Counted from the stretch's first letter, positions 7,672-17,496 are shown. The stretch is 47,486 bases of DNA from Mammaliicoccus stepanovicii (GCF_002902525.1 NZ_PPQZ01000031.1:1-47486); one strand, 5' to 3'. The notes: generated by a model from the sequence alone, not told the origin. Translations and numbers: made by a program.

Positions 7672-7966
7672 GCGTGCAATGCTCATTGTGTGTATTGTAG
7701 CAGTCGTTATTGTTATTCTTGTTACAGTTGTTCCATTTAAACAAGCACCTTCGTCAACAACTAGGGTAGTGGTTGACCATTATAATAAGAAGTATGCATT
7801 TCCAAATTGTTATAAATATAATGAAGCATCAAATTATTTAGATGAAGTAACGTTACAAGATGCTGAAGAATTAAATTATCCTCCAATGAATAAATGTACA
7901 GAAGATGAAATAAAGCCGAAGTATAAATCATTAATTCAAAGATTAATTGAAAGTACAGAAATATAA
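7664..7966 (+). CDS. Small single-pass membrane protein of unknown function
   Basis: 100 residues. A hydrophobic segment (about residues 5-24) near the N-terminus follows the positively charged MTKR, giving an anchored or secreted protein with the rest outside. The extracytoplasmic part has two cysteines (in FPNCYKY and MNKCTED) that could form a disulfide; there is no lipobox. It overlaps the oxidoreductase by 8 nt, so the two are translationally coupled. GGAGT in the end of the preceding gene is its ribosome site. I do not recognise the family. Confidence 0.7.
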   Translation: MTKRAMLIVCIVAVVIVILVTVVPFKQAPSSTTRVVVDHYNKKYAFPNCYKYNEASNYLDEVTLQDAEELNYPPMNKCTEDEIKPKYKSLIQRLIESTEI

Positions 7967-8048
7967 CGTTGAATAATGAAAAAAACTTGGATAAATAGAC
8001 AACTGAATACTTAATAGATGAGATGTCTTAATCAAAACTCTATTTTTA

Positions 8049-8094
8049 AAGCTGCTCACTTCCTGAATTTTAATAGAGGTGAGCAGCTTCGTTT
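8049..8094 (+). terminator. Terminator after the small membrane protein
   Basis: Perfect 11-bp stem AAGCTGCTCAC (8049-8059) / GTGAGCAGCTT (8079-8089), followed by CGTTTTG. Confidence 0.75.
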
Positions 8095-8328
8095 TGTTGA
8101 ATTCAAATTTTAGAATGTAATTTTCATATATTCACGAATATTTCGTTTTGATTAAGATTGAAATGAATACTGTGCCTATCTTACTAGTTTATAAATACTA
8201 ATCTGACAAATTATATCGAAAAAATAGGGGAATTTTACACACTAGATAATCCTTAATAAACCTTTTAAGTTATTGAGTTTTTCTCTCTCCTCATGGCTTT
8301 AATTCTTGATGAAAGTGAAAAATTACAA

Positions 8329-8356
8329 TTGTGTTAATTTTTCATTCTGTTATGAT
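8329..8356 (+). promoter_or_regulatory. Promoter of the ProP-like symporter
   Basis: TTGTGT (8329-8334), 16-nt spacer, TATGAT (8351-8356), 33 nt before the ATG. Confidence 0.55.
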
Positions 8357-8389
8357 ACATAAATATATCGAAAGGGTGTTTATTAAAAC

Positions 8390-9787
8390 ATGAAATTCAA
8401 TAAAAATAAAATTAATGTTGTAGACATTAAACAAACTAAAAAGAGTGTTTATGCCACTGGTATTGGCAATGCAATGGAATGGTTTGATTTTGGTTTATAT
8501 TCATATTTAGCAATTATCATAAGTAAAAATTTCTTTTCATCCGTAGAGAATGATGAATTGAAATTGATATTCACATTTGCTACATTTGCGATTGCATTTC
8601 TTATGAGACCACTTGGTGGTATTATATTTGGAAGAATAGGTGATAAGCTTGGGAGAAAAACTGTTTTAACAACGACGATTATTTTAATGGCAGCTTCCAC
8701 TTTATTAATTGGTTTACTACCTACATATGATCAAATAGGTATTTGGGCACCAATTTTACTGCTTATCGCAAGAATTATCCAAGGATTTTCAACCGGTGGA
8801 GAATACGCTGGTGCAATGGTATATATAGCAGAATCCTCACCAGATAATAAAAGAAGTACACTAGGAAGCGGACTAGAAATTGGTACACTAGCTGGCTATA
8901 TACTTGCCTCTTTATTAGCAAGTGGGTTGTTTGTAGTGTTATCAGATTCCGAAATGCAAAGCTGGGGTTGGAGAATACCTTTTATTCTTGGAGCACCACT
9001 TGGATTAGTAGGTCTTTATTTACGTAGACATTTGGAAGAAACGCCAATTTTTGAAAACGAGATTTCTAATACTGATGTAGAACCAGAGTCGTTTAAATCA
9101 ATTGTCAAAAATCATAAAAAAGATATTATATTATGTTTTATAGCGGTTGCATTTTTTAATATTACAAATTATATGTTACTTTCATATATGCCATCATATT
9201 TAGGAGAAGTAATAGGCATTTCAACTACTGTCGGTACAGTTCTTATAACAAGTGTTATGGTTATAATGGTTCCTTTAGCTTTCTTATTTGGGCGATTAAG
9301 TGACAAGATAGGAAATAAGAAAGTTGTCTTGATTGGAACGTTCGGCTTAACAGTTGGTTCATTATTATCTTTCTATTTTATGGGTCTTAATCAACTCATG
9401 TTTATTTCATTAGGAATATTTATACTTGGATTCTTTCTTTCAACATATGAAGGTGCTATGCCGAGTTTATTGCCAAGTATATTCTATACTGATGTTCGAT
9501 ACCGTACGTTAGCAGTTACTTTTAATGTATCTGTATCTATATTTGGTGGAACAACACCACTCATTTCAACATGGTTAGTTCATGTTACAAATAATCCTTT
9601 AGCACCTGCGTATTATTTAACAATAGTGAGTTTTATTGGATTTGTAACGATGCTGGTACTCTTTGAGACCACATCAGGAAAATCTTTAAAAGGTTCATAT
9701 CCTAATGTTTCATCTGAACAAGATTTTGAAAAAGTTTCGAAAAATCCTGATGATGCACTTTGGTGGTATGATAAAGAACTTAAATAA
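8390..9787 (+). CDS. proP: MFS transporter, metabolite:H+ symporter family (ProP-like)
   Basis: 465 residues with about 12 membrane segments. [18 protein letters not shown] at the N-terminus, [18 protein letters not shown] between helices 2 and 3, and [15 protein letters not shown] are the signatures of the metabolite:H+ symporter branch that includes ProP, which imports proline, glycine betaine and other osmoprotectants. The second [10 protein letters not shown] loop marks the second half. A single gene between its own promoter and a terminator. ProP is the closest named relative; the actual substrate could be another zwitterion or an organic acid. Confidence 0.8.
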   Translation: MKFNKNKINVVDIKQTKKSVYATGIGNAMEWFDFGLYSYLAIIISKNFFSSVENDELKLIFTFATFAIAFLMRPLGGIIFGRIGDKLGRKTVLTTTIILMAASTLLIGLLPTYDQIGIWAPILLLIARIIQGFSTGGEYAGAMVYIAESSPDNKRSTLGSGLEIGTLAGYILASLLASGLFVVLSDSEMQSWGWRIPFILGAPLGLVGLYLRRHLEETPIFENEISNTDVEPESFKSIVKNHKKDIILCFIAVAFFNITNYMLLSYMPSYLGEVIGISTTVGTVLITSVMVIMVPLAFLFGRLSDKIGNKKVVLIGTFGLTVGSLLSFYFMGLNQLMFISLGIFILGFFLSTYEGAMPSLLPSIFYTDVRYRTLAVTFNVSVSIFGGTTPLISTWLVHVTNNPLAPAYYLTIVSFIGFVTMLVLFETTSGKSLKGSYPNVSSEQDFEKVSKNPDDALWWYDKELK

Positions 9788-9790
9788 TGA

Positions 9791-9831
9791 AAAGCAGGCA
9801 AAGACTCCATGGGAATCTTTGCCTGCTTTTT
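9791..9831. terminator. Bidirectional terminator after the ProP-like gene
   Basis: AAAGCAGGCAAAGA (9791-9804) pairs with TCTTTGCCTGCTTT (9816-9829), 11-nt loop, flanked by A and T runs. It also serves the convergent acetyltransferase gene. Confidence 0.88.
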
Positions 9832-9851
9832 GTCTAGTTGATAGTAAAATA

Positions 9852-10127
9852 TTATTTCTTTAATACGTCGTGTGTACTTTGGTCGTGGTTCATCACTTCT
9901 TTAACATATGGACATACTGGATCAATAACTTTAGATTCGGCTCTCGCTTTATCTATTACGACATCTACAAGTTTTCTTGCAATGCCTTTGCCGCGTAATG
10001 ATGGATCAACAAATGTATGATCAACAACGAGTACATTATCACCTAAATCTTGATAAGTGATTTCTGCATCAAATTGTTCCTCGGATTCTCCAACATAAAA
10101 TTTATGATGACCTTGTTTAATTTCCAT
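9852..10127 (-). CDS. GNAT-like N-acetyltransferase (YjdJ/Gtn type)
   Basis: 91 residues from ATG 10127, with AAGGAG 8 nt upstream; a GTG three codons earlier lies too close to that site. The small one-domain fold shows FVDPSLRGKGIARKLVDVVIDKARAE, the acetyl-CoA pyrophosphate loop (R-G-x-G-I-A), and a C-terminal CPYVKEVMNHD, as in the minimal YjdJ-type GNAT proteins. The acceptor is unknown. It lies 19 nt after ppaC on the same strand. Confidence 0.85.
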   Translation of the reverse strand: MEIKQGHHKFYVGESEEQFDAEITYQDLGDNVLVVDHTFVDPSLRGKGIARKLVDVVIDKARAESKVIDPVCPYVKEVMNHDQSTHDVLKK

Positions 10128-10146
10128 ATGACACACTCCTTATTAA

Positions 10147-11073
10147 TTATTTACCTAATAATTCATCAATAGGTGGTACAACTTGTTTTTTACGAGATAC
10201 GACGCCTGGTAAAACGGCGATATCATTTTCTAATTGCGTGTTGAATGCTTTTTCTACAGCTTGTTGTTCTGATCCTAAAGCGATAACTGTTGAATCACTA
10301 TTTAAAATATCCGTTATAACAAAAACAAATAAATCATATTTCTCTTCAGCAATGATCTTGTTAATCACGTTCTTAACTTCTTCTTGAATGTCTAACACTT
10401 CGTTAACATCTACTGTATTGACTTGTGCAATTCGAACAACTTTATCATTCATATTAAATGATTTTGCATCCATATTTAGTAAAAATTCAGGTGATTTACC
10501 TTTAACTGATGCGCCAGCTTTAAGCATTTCTAAACCATATTCGTTTAAATCTACTTTAGCTATATCAGCTAATGCTTCACATGCTTTAATGTCTTGTTCT
10601 GTACAAGTTGGTGATTTAAATAATAACGTGTCAGAAATAATAGCTGATAGCATTAAACCTGCAATTTCAGGTTTAATCTCGATATTATGTTCTTCATACA
10701 TTTTCTTTAGAATTGTAGTTGTACATCCAACTGGCTCTGCTCTGTAATATAAAGGCGAACCCGTTTCGAAATTGCTAATTCTGTGATGGTCTACAACCAT
10801 AGTGATAGTAGCATCTGTAATATCATCTGCACTTTGTTGAAATTCATTGTGGTCTACTAATATAACTTCTTTACCTGCTAAAGGTGTATCTAACAATGAA
10901 GGTGCGTCTACTTTAAAATAGTCTAATGCATATTGTGTTTCGTCTGACACATCGCCCAATCTAACTGCTTGAACGTCGTTACCTAATTGTGTTTGAAAAT
11001 CTTGCATAACCAGTGCTGATGCAATCGTGTCTGTGTCAGGATTTTTATGTCCGAATATAAATGTATTTACCAA
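10147..11073 (-). CDS. ppaC: Manganese-dependent inorganic pyrophosphatase (family II, DHH)
   Basis: 308 residues starting from TTG, with AAAGGAG 8 nt upstream and no ATG nearby. Motifs: FGHKNPDTDTIAS (His9, Asp13 and Asp15 metal ligands), VDHHRISN (the DHH motif), ISDTLLFKSPT, and the C-terminal DHHA2 domain ending with the substrate-binding SRKKQVVPP. It hydrolyses pyrophosphate to phosphate, pulling biosynthetic reactions forward. The acetyltransferase gene follows closely, so they may share a transcript. Confidence 0.95.
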   Translation of the reverse strand: MVNTFIFGHKNPDTDTIASALVMQDFQTQLGNDVQAVRLGDVSDETQYALDYFKVDAPSLLDTPLAGKEVILVDHNEFQQSADDITDATITMVVDHHRISNFETGSPLYYRAEPVGCTTTILKKMYEEHNIEIKPEIAGLMLSAIISDTLLFKSPTCTEQDIKACEALADIAKVDLNEYGLEMLKAGASVKGKSPEFLLNMDAKSFNMNDKVVRIAQVNTVDVNEVLDIQEEVKNVINKIIAEEKYDLFVFVITDILNSDSTVIALGSEQQAVEKAFNTQLENDIAVLPGVVSRKKQVVPPIDELLGK

Positions 11074-11129
11074 TGTGAAGTCTCCTTTTACTATGATTAT
11101 TCTATTTCATTTTAACACGAACTTTCTTA

Positions 11130-11678
11130 CTATTCTACAATCGCACCTAAGCTGTTTTCGAAATGAGAAAGTGCCCATTTATGTCCTTCTGGATTGAATG
11201 AGGCAACGCCATTTTTAGAGATAATGATGTTGTAATTAAGATTATAGGCATCGACAGCAGTATGAAGTACACAAATATCTGTACATACCCCAACAATTTC
11301 AACAGTGTTGACATCACGTTCTCTTAATAAACTATCTAAGTTAGTTCCGAAAAATGCACTGTACCTTGTTTTGTCTATCCAAAATACATTGTCGTTATTT
11401 TTAATATTGTCATATTGAATAGCTAGTTTGTTATATAATACTCTTCCCGTTGTCCCTACGATATTATGTGGGGGAAACAATTTTGTTTCAGGATGAAAAG
11501 CATCATTTTCATGGTGATAATCCATTAAATAGAAGATGTAATCATTGTGATTATCATATGATTCAATTTTGTTGTAAATATGGTGTTCAATTTGTTGCCC
11601 TGGTTGTCCACAAGTTAGTTTCCCGTCATTTGCGACAAAGTCATTTGAGTAATCGACTACAATTAAAGCTTTTTTCAA
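11130..11678 (-). CDS. pncA: Nicotinamidase (isochorismatase family)
   Basis: 182 residues. The catalytic triad is readable: Asp9 in VVDYSNDF, Lys103 in WIDKTRYSAF and Cys136 in GVCTDICVLHT; metal ligands are Asp53 and His55 (LMDYHH) and His71 (FPPHNI). It converts nicotinamide to nicotinate, the substrate of PncB at 23943. Divergent from the beta-helix gene at 11769. Confidence 0.93.
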   Translation of the reverse strand: MKKALIVVDYSNDFVANDGKLTCGQPGQQIEHHIYNKIESYDNHNDYIFYLMDYHHENDAFHPETKLFPPHNIVGTTGRVLYNKLAIQYDNIKNNDNVFWIDKTRYSAFFGTNLDSLLRERDVNTVEIVGVCTDICVLHTAVDAYNLNYNIIISKNGVASFNPEGHKWALSHFENSLGAIVE

Positions 11679-11768
11679 TTGAATATCCTCCTAAATTGTC
11701 TATATTTCGGATTAAGTGTAAGATGTTTATAATGAAAGTATACGCTAAATCGAGGTGGTTTTGTAGTT

Positions 11769-12875
11769 ATGGGTAGAACAATCAATGTAAGAGATTATGG
11801 TGCACGAGGTAGATTCGGCTTATTAGATACGATAGGTATTCAGTTAGCGCTTTTTGAAGCGAGAAAAGGTCCTGTTACTGTTTATATCCCTAAAGGTGAG
11901 TATCACCTTATGTATGAGCTCGTTATATATCAACATACAACATTGATACTAGACGATGAAGCAGTGCTAATTAGAAAGTCAAAAACTGCAATGCTTAAAA
12001 ATGGCCACAGCTTTAAAAAGTATTATGGGTATAGTGGTCATGGCCACATTAGTATAATTGGTGGAACATTCGATGCATATGGTCATACAAATAATTCAAA
12101 TAACACCATTATGTCGATTGGACATGCAGAGAATATTCAAATTCAGAATGTGACATTCAAAAATGTAGTAGGCGGACATGCTATAGATGCATGTGGTTTA
12201 GATGGCTTTTACGTAAATGAGTGTCAGTTTTTAGGTTTTCGAGATGATAGTGGGACGAGGTTCTTTAGTGAAGCGATTCAAATTGATATTCAAACTGAAG
12301 GTGCGTTTCCTAAATTTGGTGCCGCTGATGGCACTATAACGAAAAATGCACTTATCGAAAATTGTTATTTTGGAAATTCTGGAGATACTAATATGTCAGC
12401 GTGGAACAGGGGCATTGGTTCACACGCGAGTATGTATGATCGATTTTATGAAAATATACATATTCAACATAATACTTTCGAAGGTTTAGGCGATTATGCA
12501 GTTACTTTATTAAAAGCAAATGCATGTCGTGTTACACAAAACAAATTCATTAATTGTATGGGTGGCATTAGATATTTAGCAGTTCCAACTGGTAAGTATT
12601 CATATGATATGAATAAAATAGACAAAGGTGCTCAAGCAGGATCGACGATTTTAATTGGAGATAATACTTTTGAAAAAATTACATCAAAGCAATGTATCCT
12701 CATTAAAAGCTACGAGAAAGCGATGAATAAAGATATTTATATATTTAACAATCACTTTTCAGATGAAAACCAAGAACAAATAAAATTCATAAATGCAGAA
12801 AATATTTTTTTAACAGAAAATGTTAACTTAATGAATGTAAATCAAAAAAATACTAACAATATTTTTGATTTATAA
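11769..12875 (+). CDS. Right-handed parallel beta-helix protein (pectate-lyase-superfamily fold), role unknown
   Basis: 368 residues beginning MGRTINVRDYGARGRFGLLDT, the N-terminal signature of pectate-lyase-superfamily proteins (N-V-x-D-Y-G-A). Coils follow with repeated short strands such as VTVYIPKGEYHL, ISIIGGTFDAYGH, IQIQNVTFKNVVGGHAIDA, IENCYFGNSGD and IHIQHNTFEGLGD. There is no signal peptide or membrane segment, so it is cytoplasmic or released by an unknown route. Such folds bind or cleave polysaccharides. TATAAT lies at 11728-11733. Isolated, with no carbohydrate genes beside it; the downstream DUF1801 gene starts 11 nt after its stop. Confidence 0.8.
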   Translation: MGRTINVRDYGARGRFGLLDTIGIQLALFEARKGPVTVYIPKGEYHLMYELVIYQHTTLILDDEAVLIRKSKTAMLKNGHSFKKYYGYSGHGHISIIGGTFDAYGHTNNSNNTIMSIGHAENIQIQNVTFKNVVGGHAIDACGLDGFYVNECQFLGFRDDSGTRFFSEAIQIDIQTEGAFPKFGAADGTITKNALIENCYFGNSGDTNMSAWNRGIGSHASMYDRFYENIHIQHNTFEGLGDYAVTLLKANACRVTQNKFINCMGGIRYLAVPTGKYSYDMNKIDKGAQAGSTILIGDNTFEKITSKQCILIKSYEKAMNKDIYIFNNHFSDENQEQIKFINAENIFLTENVNLMNVNQKNTNNIFDL

Positions 12876-12886
12876 GGGGGGATTTT

Positions 12887-13333
12887 ATGAATGAAATCGA
12901 ACATTATATCAATAGTGTAGACGAAAGAAGAAAAGATGTCTTCAAGAGATTATTTTATGTGATAAAGAACCATTTACCTGAAGGTTTTGAAGCGGCAATG
13001 CAATATGATATGCCAACTTTTATAGTACCTTTGCACACATATCCAAAAGGTTATTTAAATAGAAAGAATGAACCACTACCTTTTATATCAATAGGTGTAC
13101 AAAAAAATCATATAGCACTTTATCATATGGGATTATATGGTATGGAAGATTTGAAGGCATGGTTTGAGCATAAATACGCTAAAGAAGTTGCAACGAAGTT
13201 AAATATGGGAAAAAGTTGTATTAGGTTCACGAATATAAATCATATTCCTTATGAATTAATAGGGGAGTTATGTGAAAAGGTATCTGTAGAAGAATGGATA
13301 CAAAAATACGAAACTGGGCATAGAAAATCATAA
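12887..13333 (+). CDS. DUF1801 (YdhG-like) protein
   Basis: 148 residues. The pattern YINSVDERRKDVFKRLFYVIKNHLPEGFEAAMQYDMPTF, then PFISIGVQKNHIALYHMG and MGKSCIRFTNINHIP, is that of DUF1801/YdhG-like small cytoplasmic proteins (the frataxin-like fold family). A strong AAGGGGGGA site lies about 7 nt before the ATG. It probably shares a transcript with the beta-helix gene. The molecular function is unknown; some relatives have been linked to iron handling, which I cannot judge here. Confidence 0.8.
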   Translation: MNEIEHYINSVDERRKDVFKRLFYVIKNHLPEGFEAAMQYDMPTFIVPLHTYPKGYLNRKNEPLPFISIGVQKNHIALYHMGLYGMEDLKAWFEHKYAKEVATKLNMGKSCIRFTNINHIPYELIGELCEKVSVEEWIQKYETGHRKS

Positions 13334-13356
13334 GTATAGTAAATGAATTGAATTAT

Positions 13357-13399
13357 AAAAAGGGACGGGGACTCATTAATTATGTCCCAGCCCTTTTTT
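13357..13399. terminator. Terminator between the DUF1801 gene and pheA
   Basis: AAAAAGGG (13357-13364) pairs with CCCTTTTT, with GGGAC/GTCCC inside, flanked by A and T runs. It can serve both convergent units. Confidence 0.8.
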
Positions 13400-13461
13400 A
13401 AGTTAATAGAAGAAATATGTTACATGCGCATTTTTTTGTGCTTAATCATTTAAGCAAATGG

Positions 13462-14271
13462 CTATAAGATTTTCTTGAAATTCCCTAATACGTTAACATC
13501 AAAATCTAATGTTTTAAGGATAGTAATAACTTTTTTCATGTTGTCATCTTCAGCACTGCAATCAGCTTGAACGAAGAAATGATACATACCTAGTTGTGTC
13601 TTTAACGGTCGCGATTCGATCCATGAAAGGTTGATATTAAATAACGCAAAAGTATTGAGTATACTTGCTAATAACCCTGGTTTATCTTTATCAGGTGTTA
13701 TAAGTAAAATACTGTCCGTTGCTTGTTGGACTGATTTTTTTTGTGATGACAAAATTAAAAATCTAGTCGTATTGTGTGGATAATCTTCAATATGTGTATG
13801 TAATGCTTCAATAGAGTCATATCTATCTTCTAGTCCGATAGGTGCAATTGCTGCAGTATGTTGATCTAATTCTTCTAAGCTTTGTACAGTGCTATCAGAA
13901 TAGCGATATGTAAACCCGTGCTCTTTAATGAATTTCGACGTTTGATTAATAGCAGGTGCGATAGAAACAACTTCTTTAATATCTTCTAGTTGAGTACCTT
14001 TGTTTGTATATAATGAAAAGGATATGTCTAAATGAAGTTCATCTATGACATGTACTTTCTTTTCAGTTAATGAATCTGCGATTATATTTATCGTGCCTTC
14101 TATAGAGTTTTCTATAGGTGCTATTGCGATACTATTAGAATCTGCCTCTAAGGCATTAACAACTTCATATAAGTTGGATTTAGGTATATAATCATTAATC
14201 TTTGTACCGTTATAATTTAAAGCTGCCATATGAGAAAATGTTCCCACTGGTCCTAAATAATATAAATTCAT
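13462..14271 (-). CDS. pheA: Prephenate dehydratase
   Basis: 269 residues. PDT domain: YLGPVGTFSHMAAL at the N-terminus, APIENSIEGTINII, and the catalytic T-R-F in NTTRFLIL. The C-terminal ACT domain (about 195-269) contains the phenylalanine-sensing ESRPLKTQLGMYHFFV. It makes phenylpyruvate for phenylalanine synthesis and is feedback-inhibited through the ACT domain. It follows nos by 13 nt; nos-pheA pairing is known in staphylococci. Confidence 0.95.
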   Translation of the reverse strand: MNLYYLGPVGTFSHMAALNYNGTKINDYIPKSNLYEVVNALEADSNSIAIAPIENSIEGTINIIADSLTEKKVHVIDELHLDISFSLYTNKGTQLEDIKEVVSIAPAINQTSKFIKEHGFTYRYSDSTVQSLEELDQHTAAIAPIGLEDRYDSIEALHTHIEDYPHNTTRFLILSSQKKSVQQATDSILLITPDKDKPGLLASILNTFALFNINLSWIESRPLKTQLGMYHFFVQADCSAEDDNMKKVITILKTLDFDVNVLGNFKKIL

Positions 14272-14284
14272 ATAAAAATCCTTT

Positions 14285-15343
14285 CTAATGAAATGGGCAA
14301 GTATTTTTTTGTTTCTTGTATAAGAAATTTGGACTTCTCATTTCGTTATCATAACCTTTATGATAATTATGAACAAGTGATGGTGAGAGTGGTGGAGCAA
14401 GCCAACTCCATTTGCCCGTGACTTTTCTATTTGCTTTCTGTTCGTTTTCTTCGAATTTTTTGAATTGTTTTGAAGCAGTGTAGTGATCAACTATTGATAC
14501 ACCAGCATTTTTAAAGGAATGGAAAATTGCATAATTAAATTCTACTAATGCTTTATCTCTCCAATAACTTGTAGTAGTTGTTGTGTCTAAATGAAATGCA
14601 TGTGCAATATCTTTTAATTTATTATATCGATATTCATCCGTAAAGTTTCTAACGCCAATCTCTGTTTCCATATACCAACCATTAAATGGTGCAGTATGAT
14701 AGAAAATACCTCCAATTTCTAAATCCATATTGGATATGATAGGAACTGAATACCATTTTAAATTTAATTTTTCTAAATCAGGGTATTGATCATGTTTAAT
14801 AGGGACTTCTTTAATGAGTGAATCTGTGTACTGATGATATTTAAGGTTGCCTAAGTTCATTCGATATATGAGAGGTAAAATATCAAAGTCAGTACCTTTA
14901 CTTGACCAATTTAAATGCTGGAGAAGTTTAGTAGTAGCTCTTGAATTTGGATCGCCTCTGTCTTCATAACCAGCATACCTTATCAACTGTTCGTTCATAA
15001 TTTCAATGTTATTTGAATATATACTAATCATGGGTTGGATTTTGCCATCATTTGTTGCTAAATTGATATGTTCTTCAATAGAATGAATAAAATCTTGTTC
15101 ATCATCGATATGTCTCAAATCTCTAACGGTCAATTTATCCCAAAAAAATCTGCCAATGCATCTATTTGAATTTCGCCATGCAACTTTAGCTCCATATTCG
15201 AGTTCTTCCGATGTATGAGTATACATATTTGTCTCTTTGATTTCCTTACGAATCACATTTATTCTGTTGTTCATGGTAACGTCATCAATTTCAAGCTCTT
15301 GATACATATTTGTAATAAAAGCAGTTGCTTTTTCTAGTAACAT
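14285..15343 (-). CDS. nos: Nitric oxide synthase, oxygenase domain
   Basis: 352 residues. The haem-ligand Cys62 lies in [18 protein letters not shown], and the arginine-binding Glu in [15 protein letters not shown]. Only the oxygenase domain is present, without a reductase, as in other Gram-positive enzymes that borrow cellular flavodoxins or reductases. It makes NO from arginine, with roles in oxidative-stress and respiratory control in staphylococci. It has its own promoter (15362-15389) but lies only 64 nt after hisIE in the same direction with no terminator between. Confidence 0.96.
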   Translation of the reverse strand: MLLEKATAFITNMYQELEIDDVTMNNRINVIRKEIKETNMYTHTSEELEYGAKVAWRNSNRCIGRFFWDKLTVRDLRHIDDEQDFIHSIEEHINLATNDGKIQPMISIYSNNIEIMNEQLIRYAGYEDRGDPNSRATTKLLQHLNWSSKGTDFDILPLIYRMNLGNLKYHQYTDSLIKEVPIKHDQYPDLEKLNLKWYSVPIISNMDLEIGGIFYHTAPFNGWYMETEIGVRNFTDEYRYNKLKDIAHAFHLDTTTTTSYWRDKALVEFNYAIFHSFKNAGVSIVDHYTASKQFKKFEENEQKANRKVTGKWSWLAPPLSPSLVHNYHKGYDNEMRSPNFLYKKQKNTCPFH

Positions 15344-15361
15344 AATAACACCTCATGTTCT

Positions 15362-15389
15362 AGTATAAGCGACTGCTTCTATTTGACAA
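15362..15389 (-). promoter_or_regulatory. Promoter of nos-pheA
   Basis: On the minus strand TTGTCA (15389-15384), 16-nt spacer, TATACT (15367-15362). A second TTGTCA lies 17 bp upstream (15406-15401), so the hexamer is repeated. Confidence 0.65.
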
Positions 15390-15407
15390 TATATGTTTTG
15401 TGACAAT

Positions 15408-16040
15408 TTACCAATTATTAATATCTTGGCGTTCACCTTTAAAATTACCTGATTTATGATGTCTTTCTTTGAGTACATCTAAAACTTCTTGAATCGTAAC
15501 GTTTCTATCATGTAACAATACGAATAGGTGATATAACACATCTGCGACTTCATTTTTTAATTCATGTTGATCACCTTTCATTGCAGCGATAACAACTTCA
15601 AAGGATTCTTCACCGTATTTTTTAGTGATTTTTTCTATACCTTCATTTAATAAATAATTTGTATAAGAATTAGCATTTTTAGAATTGACACTTTCTTGTA
15701 TTGTTTCTTCTAATGATTCAATTGAAAATGGTCTATCATGATTAAAACAACTTATAGAACCGGTGTGACATGTTGGACCATCAGGTTTCACTTGGATAAG
15801 TAAAGTATCTTGATCACAATCTAGTTTAATATCTACGACATGTTGGTAATGTTGTGAACTTTCGCCTTTTTTCCAAAGGCGGTCTTTGCTTCTCGAATAG
15901 AACCAACATACTTGATCTTGTGTTGTTAAATTGAATGCTTCTTCGTTCATATATCCGAGCATTAATACTTGACCTGTTTTATAATGTTGCAATATTGCAG
16001 GCACAAGTCCTTTCGTAAAGTCTGGTTTTAACTTTGTCAT
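15408..16040 (-). CDS. hisI: Bifunctional phosphoribosyl-AMP cyclohydrolase / phosphoribosyl-ATP pyrophosphatase
   Basis: 210 residues. N-terminal HisI domain (about 1-110): VCWFYSRSKDRLWKKGESS and the metal-binding DCDQDTLLIQV and PTCHTGSISCF. C-terminal HisE domain (about 115-210): KYGEESFEVVIAA and NEVADVLYHLFVLL. The fusion performs histidine steps 2 and 3. Its ATG overlaps the hisF stop by four bases. Last gene of the his run. Confidence 0.96.
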   Translation of the reverse strand: MTKLKPDFTKGLVPAILQHYKTGQVLMLGYMNEEAFNLTTQDQVCWFYSRSKDRLWKKGESSQHYQHVVDIKLDCDQDTLLIQVKPDGPTCHTGSISCFNHDRPFSIESLEETIQESVNSKNANSYTNYLLNEGIEKITKKYGEESFEVVIAAMKGDQHELKNEVADVLYHLFVLLHDRNVTIQEVLDVLKERHHKSGNFKGERQDINNW

Positions 16041-16795
16041 CTTACATTCACTCCTTCACGAGATAGATGTGATTTTACAGCTTGAATTGTCGTCTCTTTA
16101 TCATGGAATATACTTGCAGCTAGTCCTGCAGATACATCAGTTTCTTTAAATAAATCAACAAAATGTTGACTGTTGCCGCCGCCACCAGATGCGATAACGG
16201 GTAATGAAACGATATTTATAATCTCTGTCAGGAGTTTATGATCAAAGCCTTGTTTTACTCCGTCATAGTCCATGCTTGTAACAAGTAGTTCACCAGCACC
16301 AAGTTTTTCAACTTCTTTAACCCAATCGAGTACGCGTTTATTTGTTCTTTGCTTCCCACCGTGTGTATAACAATACCAATCTTGTTCTTCTTCTTCCCAT
16401 TTAGCATCTATTGCAATACAGATACATTGTTTTCCGAATTTTTCACTGGCTTTATTAATAAATGATGGATTGTTCAATGCACTTGAATTGAGTGAAATTT
16501 TATCAGCTCCATGATTAAGTAATGTTGAAATATCATCAATTGTACTTATGCCACCTCCAATTGTGAGTGGTATAAATAATTTAGACGCTGTCTCTGAAAT
16601 GACATCGAGCATCATCTGATGACCATTTTCTGTTTTGGATATATCTAAAAATACTAATTCGTCGGCTGCTTCATTATTATAGTATTCAGCTAGTTCTACT
16701 GGATGTCCTATATCTCTTAGTCCCTGGAATTTAACACCTTTGACGACTCGTCCATCTTTAACATCAAGGCAAGGAATTATTCTCTTCTTTATCAT
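16037..16795 (-). CDS. hisF: Imidazole glycerol phosphate synthase, cyclase subunit
   Basis: 252 residues from ATG 16795, which overlaps the hisA stop (ATGA). A longer in-frame reading would begin inside hisA and lacks family similarity. Starts [20 protein letters not shown]; Asp11 and Asp130 (CIAIDAKW) are the catalytic acids of the (beta/alpha)8 barrel; phosphate loops are GGGIS and ASGGGG. It works with HisH. Confidence 0.96.
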   Translation of the reverse strand: MIKKRIIPCLDVKDGRVVKGVKFQGLRDIGHPVELAEYYNNEAADELVFLDISKTENGHQMMLDVISETASKLFIPLTIGGGISTIDDISTLLNHGADKISLNSSALNNPSFINKASEKFGKQCICIAIDAKWEEEEQDWYCYTHGGKQRTNKRVLDWVKEVEKLGAGELLVTSMDYDGVKQGFDHKLLTEIINIVSLPVIASGGGGNSQHFVDLFKETDVSAGLAASIFHDKETTIQAVKSHLSREGVNVR

Positions 16796-17496
16796 GAAAT
16801 ATCCTCCCAAAATGCATCTGTATTTGCAGCTTTTCCTACTATAGCAGCATGTACATTTAAACAATCTAATTGATCAATATCTGCCTTGTTTCTAATTCCA
16901 CCTGAAGCAATAATCGGAATAGGGGTAGTCTGAACTAATCGACCTGTCACATCAAAGTTAGGACCGGACATTTTGCCGTCTTTAGAAATATCTGTATAGA
17001 TAATACCACCTAGTTTCAAATGTGAAATTTTTTTAATAAAATCAAATAAATTTATGTTTGCATCATCTATCCAACCATTTAATTTAATTTCTTCAACATA
17101 AGCATCGACGGATAAATAAATTTTATTTGGATATAAATTTGTTATTTGTTCTAACCAATCAATGTCTTGGATACCTTTTGTACCTATAATAATATAGTCA
17201 ATTCCTTTATTAAAATAAGACTCTATCGTTTCAGTTGTACGAATGCCACCACCAACTTCAATTGGTAAATCTGTTAGTTTTACAAGTTGTTCAATATAAT
17301 CAGATTCAGTAGGATTTTGATTTTTAGCACCAATTAAGTCAATCACATGAATACGAGAAACTTGTTTGAATTGTGTATAATACTGAATCGCTTCTTCTGC
17401 AGTTCTAGGCATCTCTTCTTGTGTTTCATATTTCCCTTCAGTAAGTCTTACGCTTGTTGAATCTATTAAATCTATTGCTGGCCAAATTTCAATCAT
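16792..17496 (-). CDS. hisA: ProFAR isomerase
   Basis: 234 residues; a (beta/alpha)8 barrel related to HisF. Asp9 in [10 protein letters not shown] and the Asp of YTDISKDG are the acid/base pair; phosphate loops are EVGGGIRT and ASGGI. It opens the ribose of ProFAR to PRFAR, the substrate of HisF. Overlaps hisH by 8 nt and hisF by 4 nt. Confidence 0.95.
   Translation of the reverse strand: MIEIWPAIDLIDSTSVRLTEGKYETQEEMPRTAEEAIQYYTQFKQVSRIHVIDLIGAKNQNPTESDYIEQLVKLTDLPIEVGGGIRTTETIESYFNKGIDYIIIGTKGIQDIDWLEQITNLYPNKIYLSVDAYVEEIKLNGWIDDANINLFDFIKKISHLKLGGIIYTDISKDGKMSGPNFDVTGRLVQTTPIPIIASGGIRNKADIDQLDCLNVHAAIVGKAANTDAFWEDIS

Larger units (their letters stand above)
7967..8389. other. 423-nt intergenic region
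   Basis: AT-rich. It holds a terminator (8049-8094) and a proP-type promoter (8329-8356). Between about 8100 and 8320 I see no convincing frame, riboswitch or repeat. Confidence 0.6.

Noticed and set aside
8018-8113. 31-codon frame starting MRCLNQNS in the gap before proP
   Set aside because: No Shine-Dalgarno sequence, and it runs through a perfect terminator hairpin.
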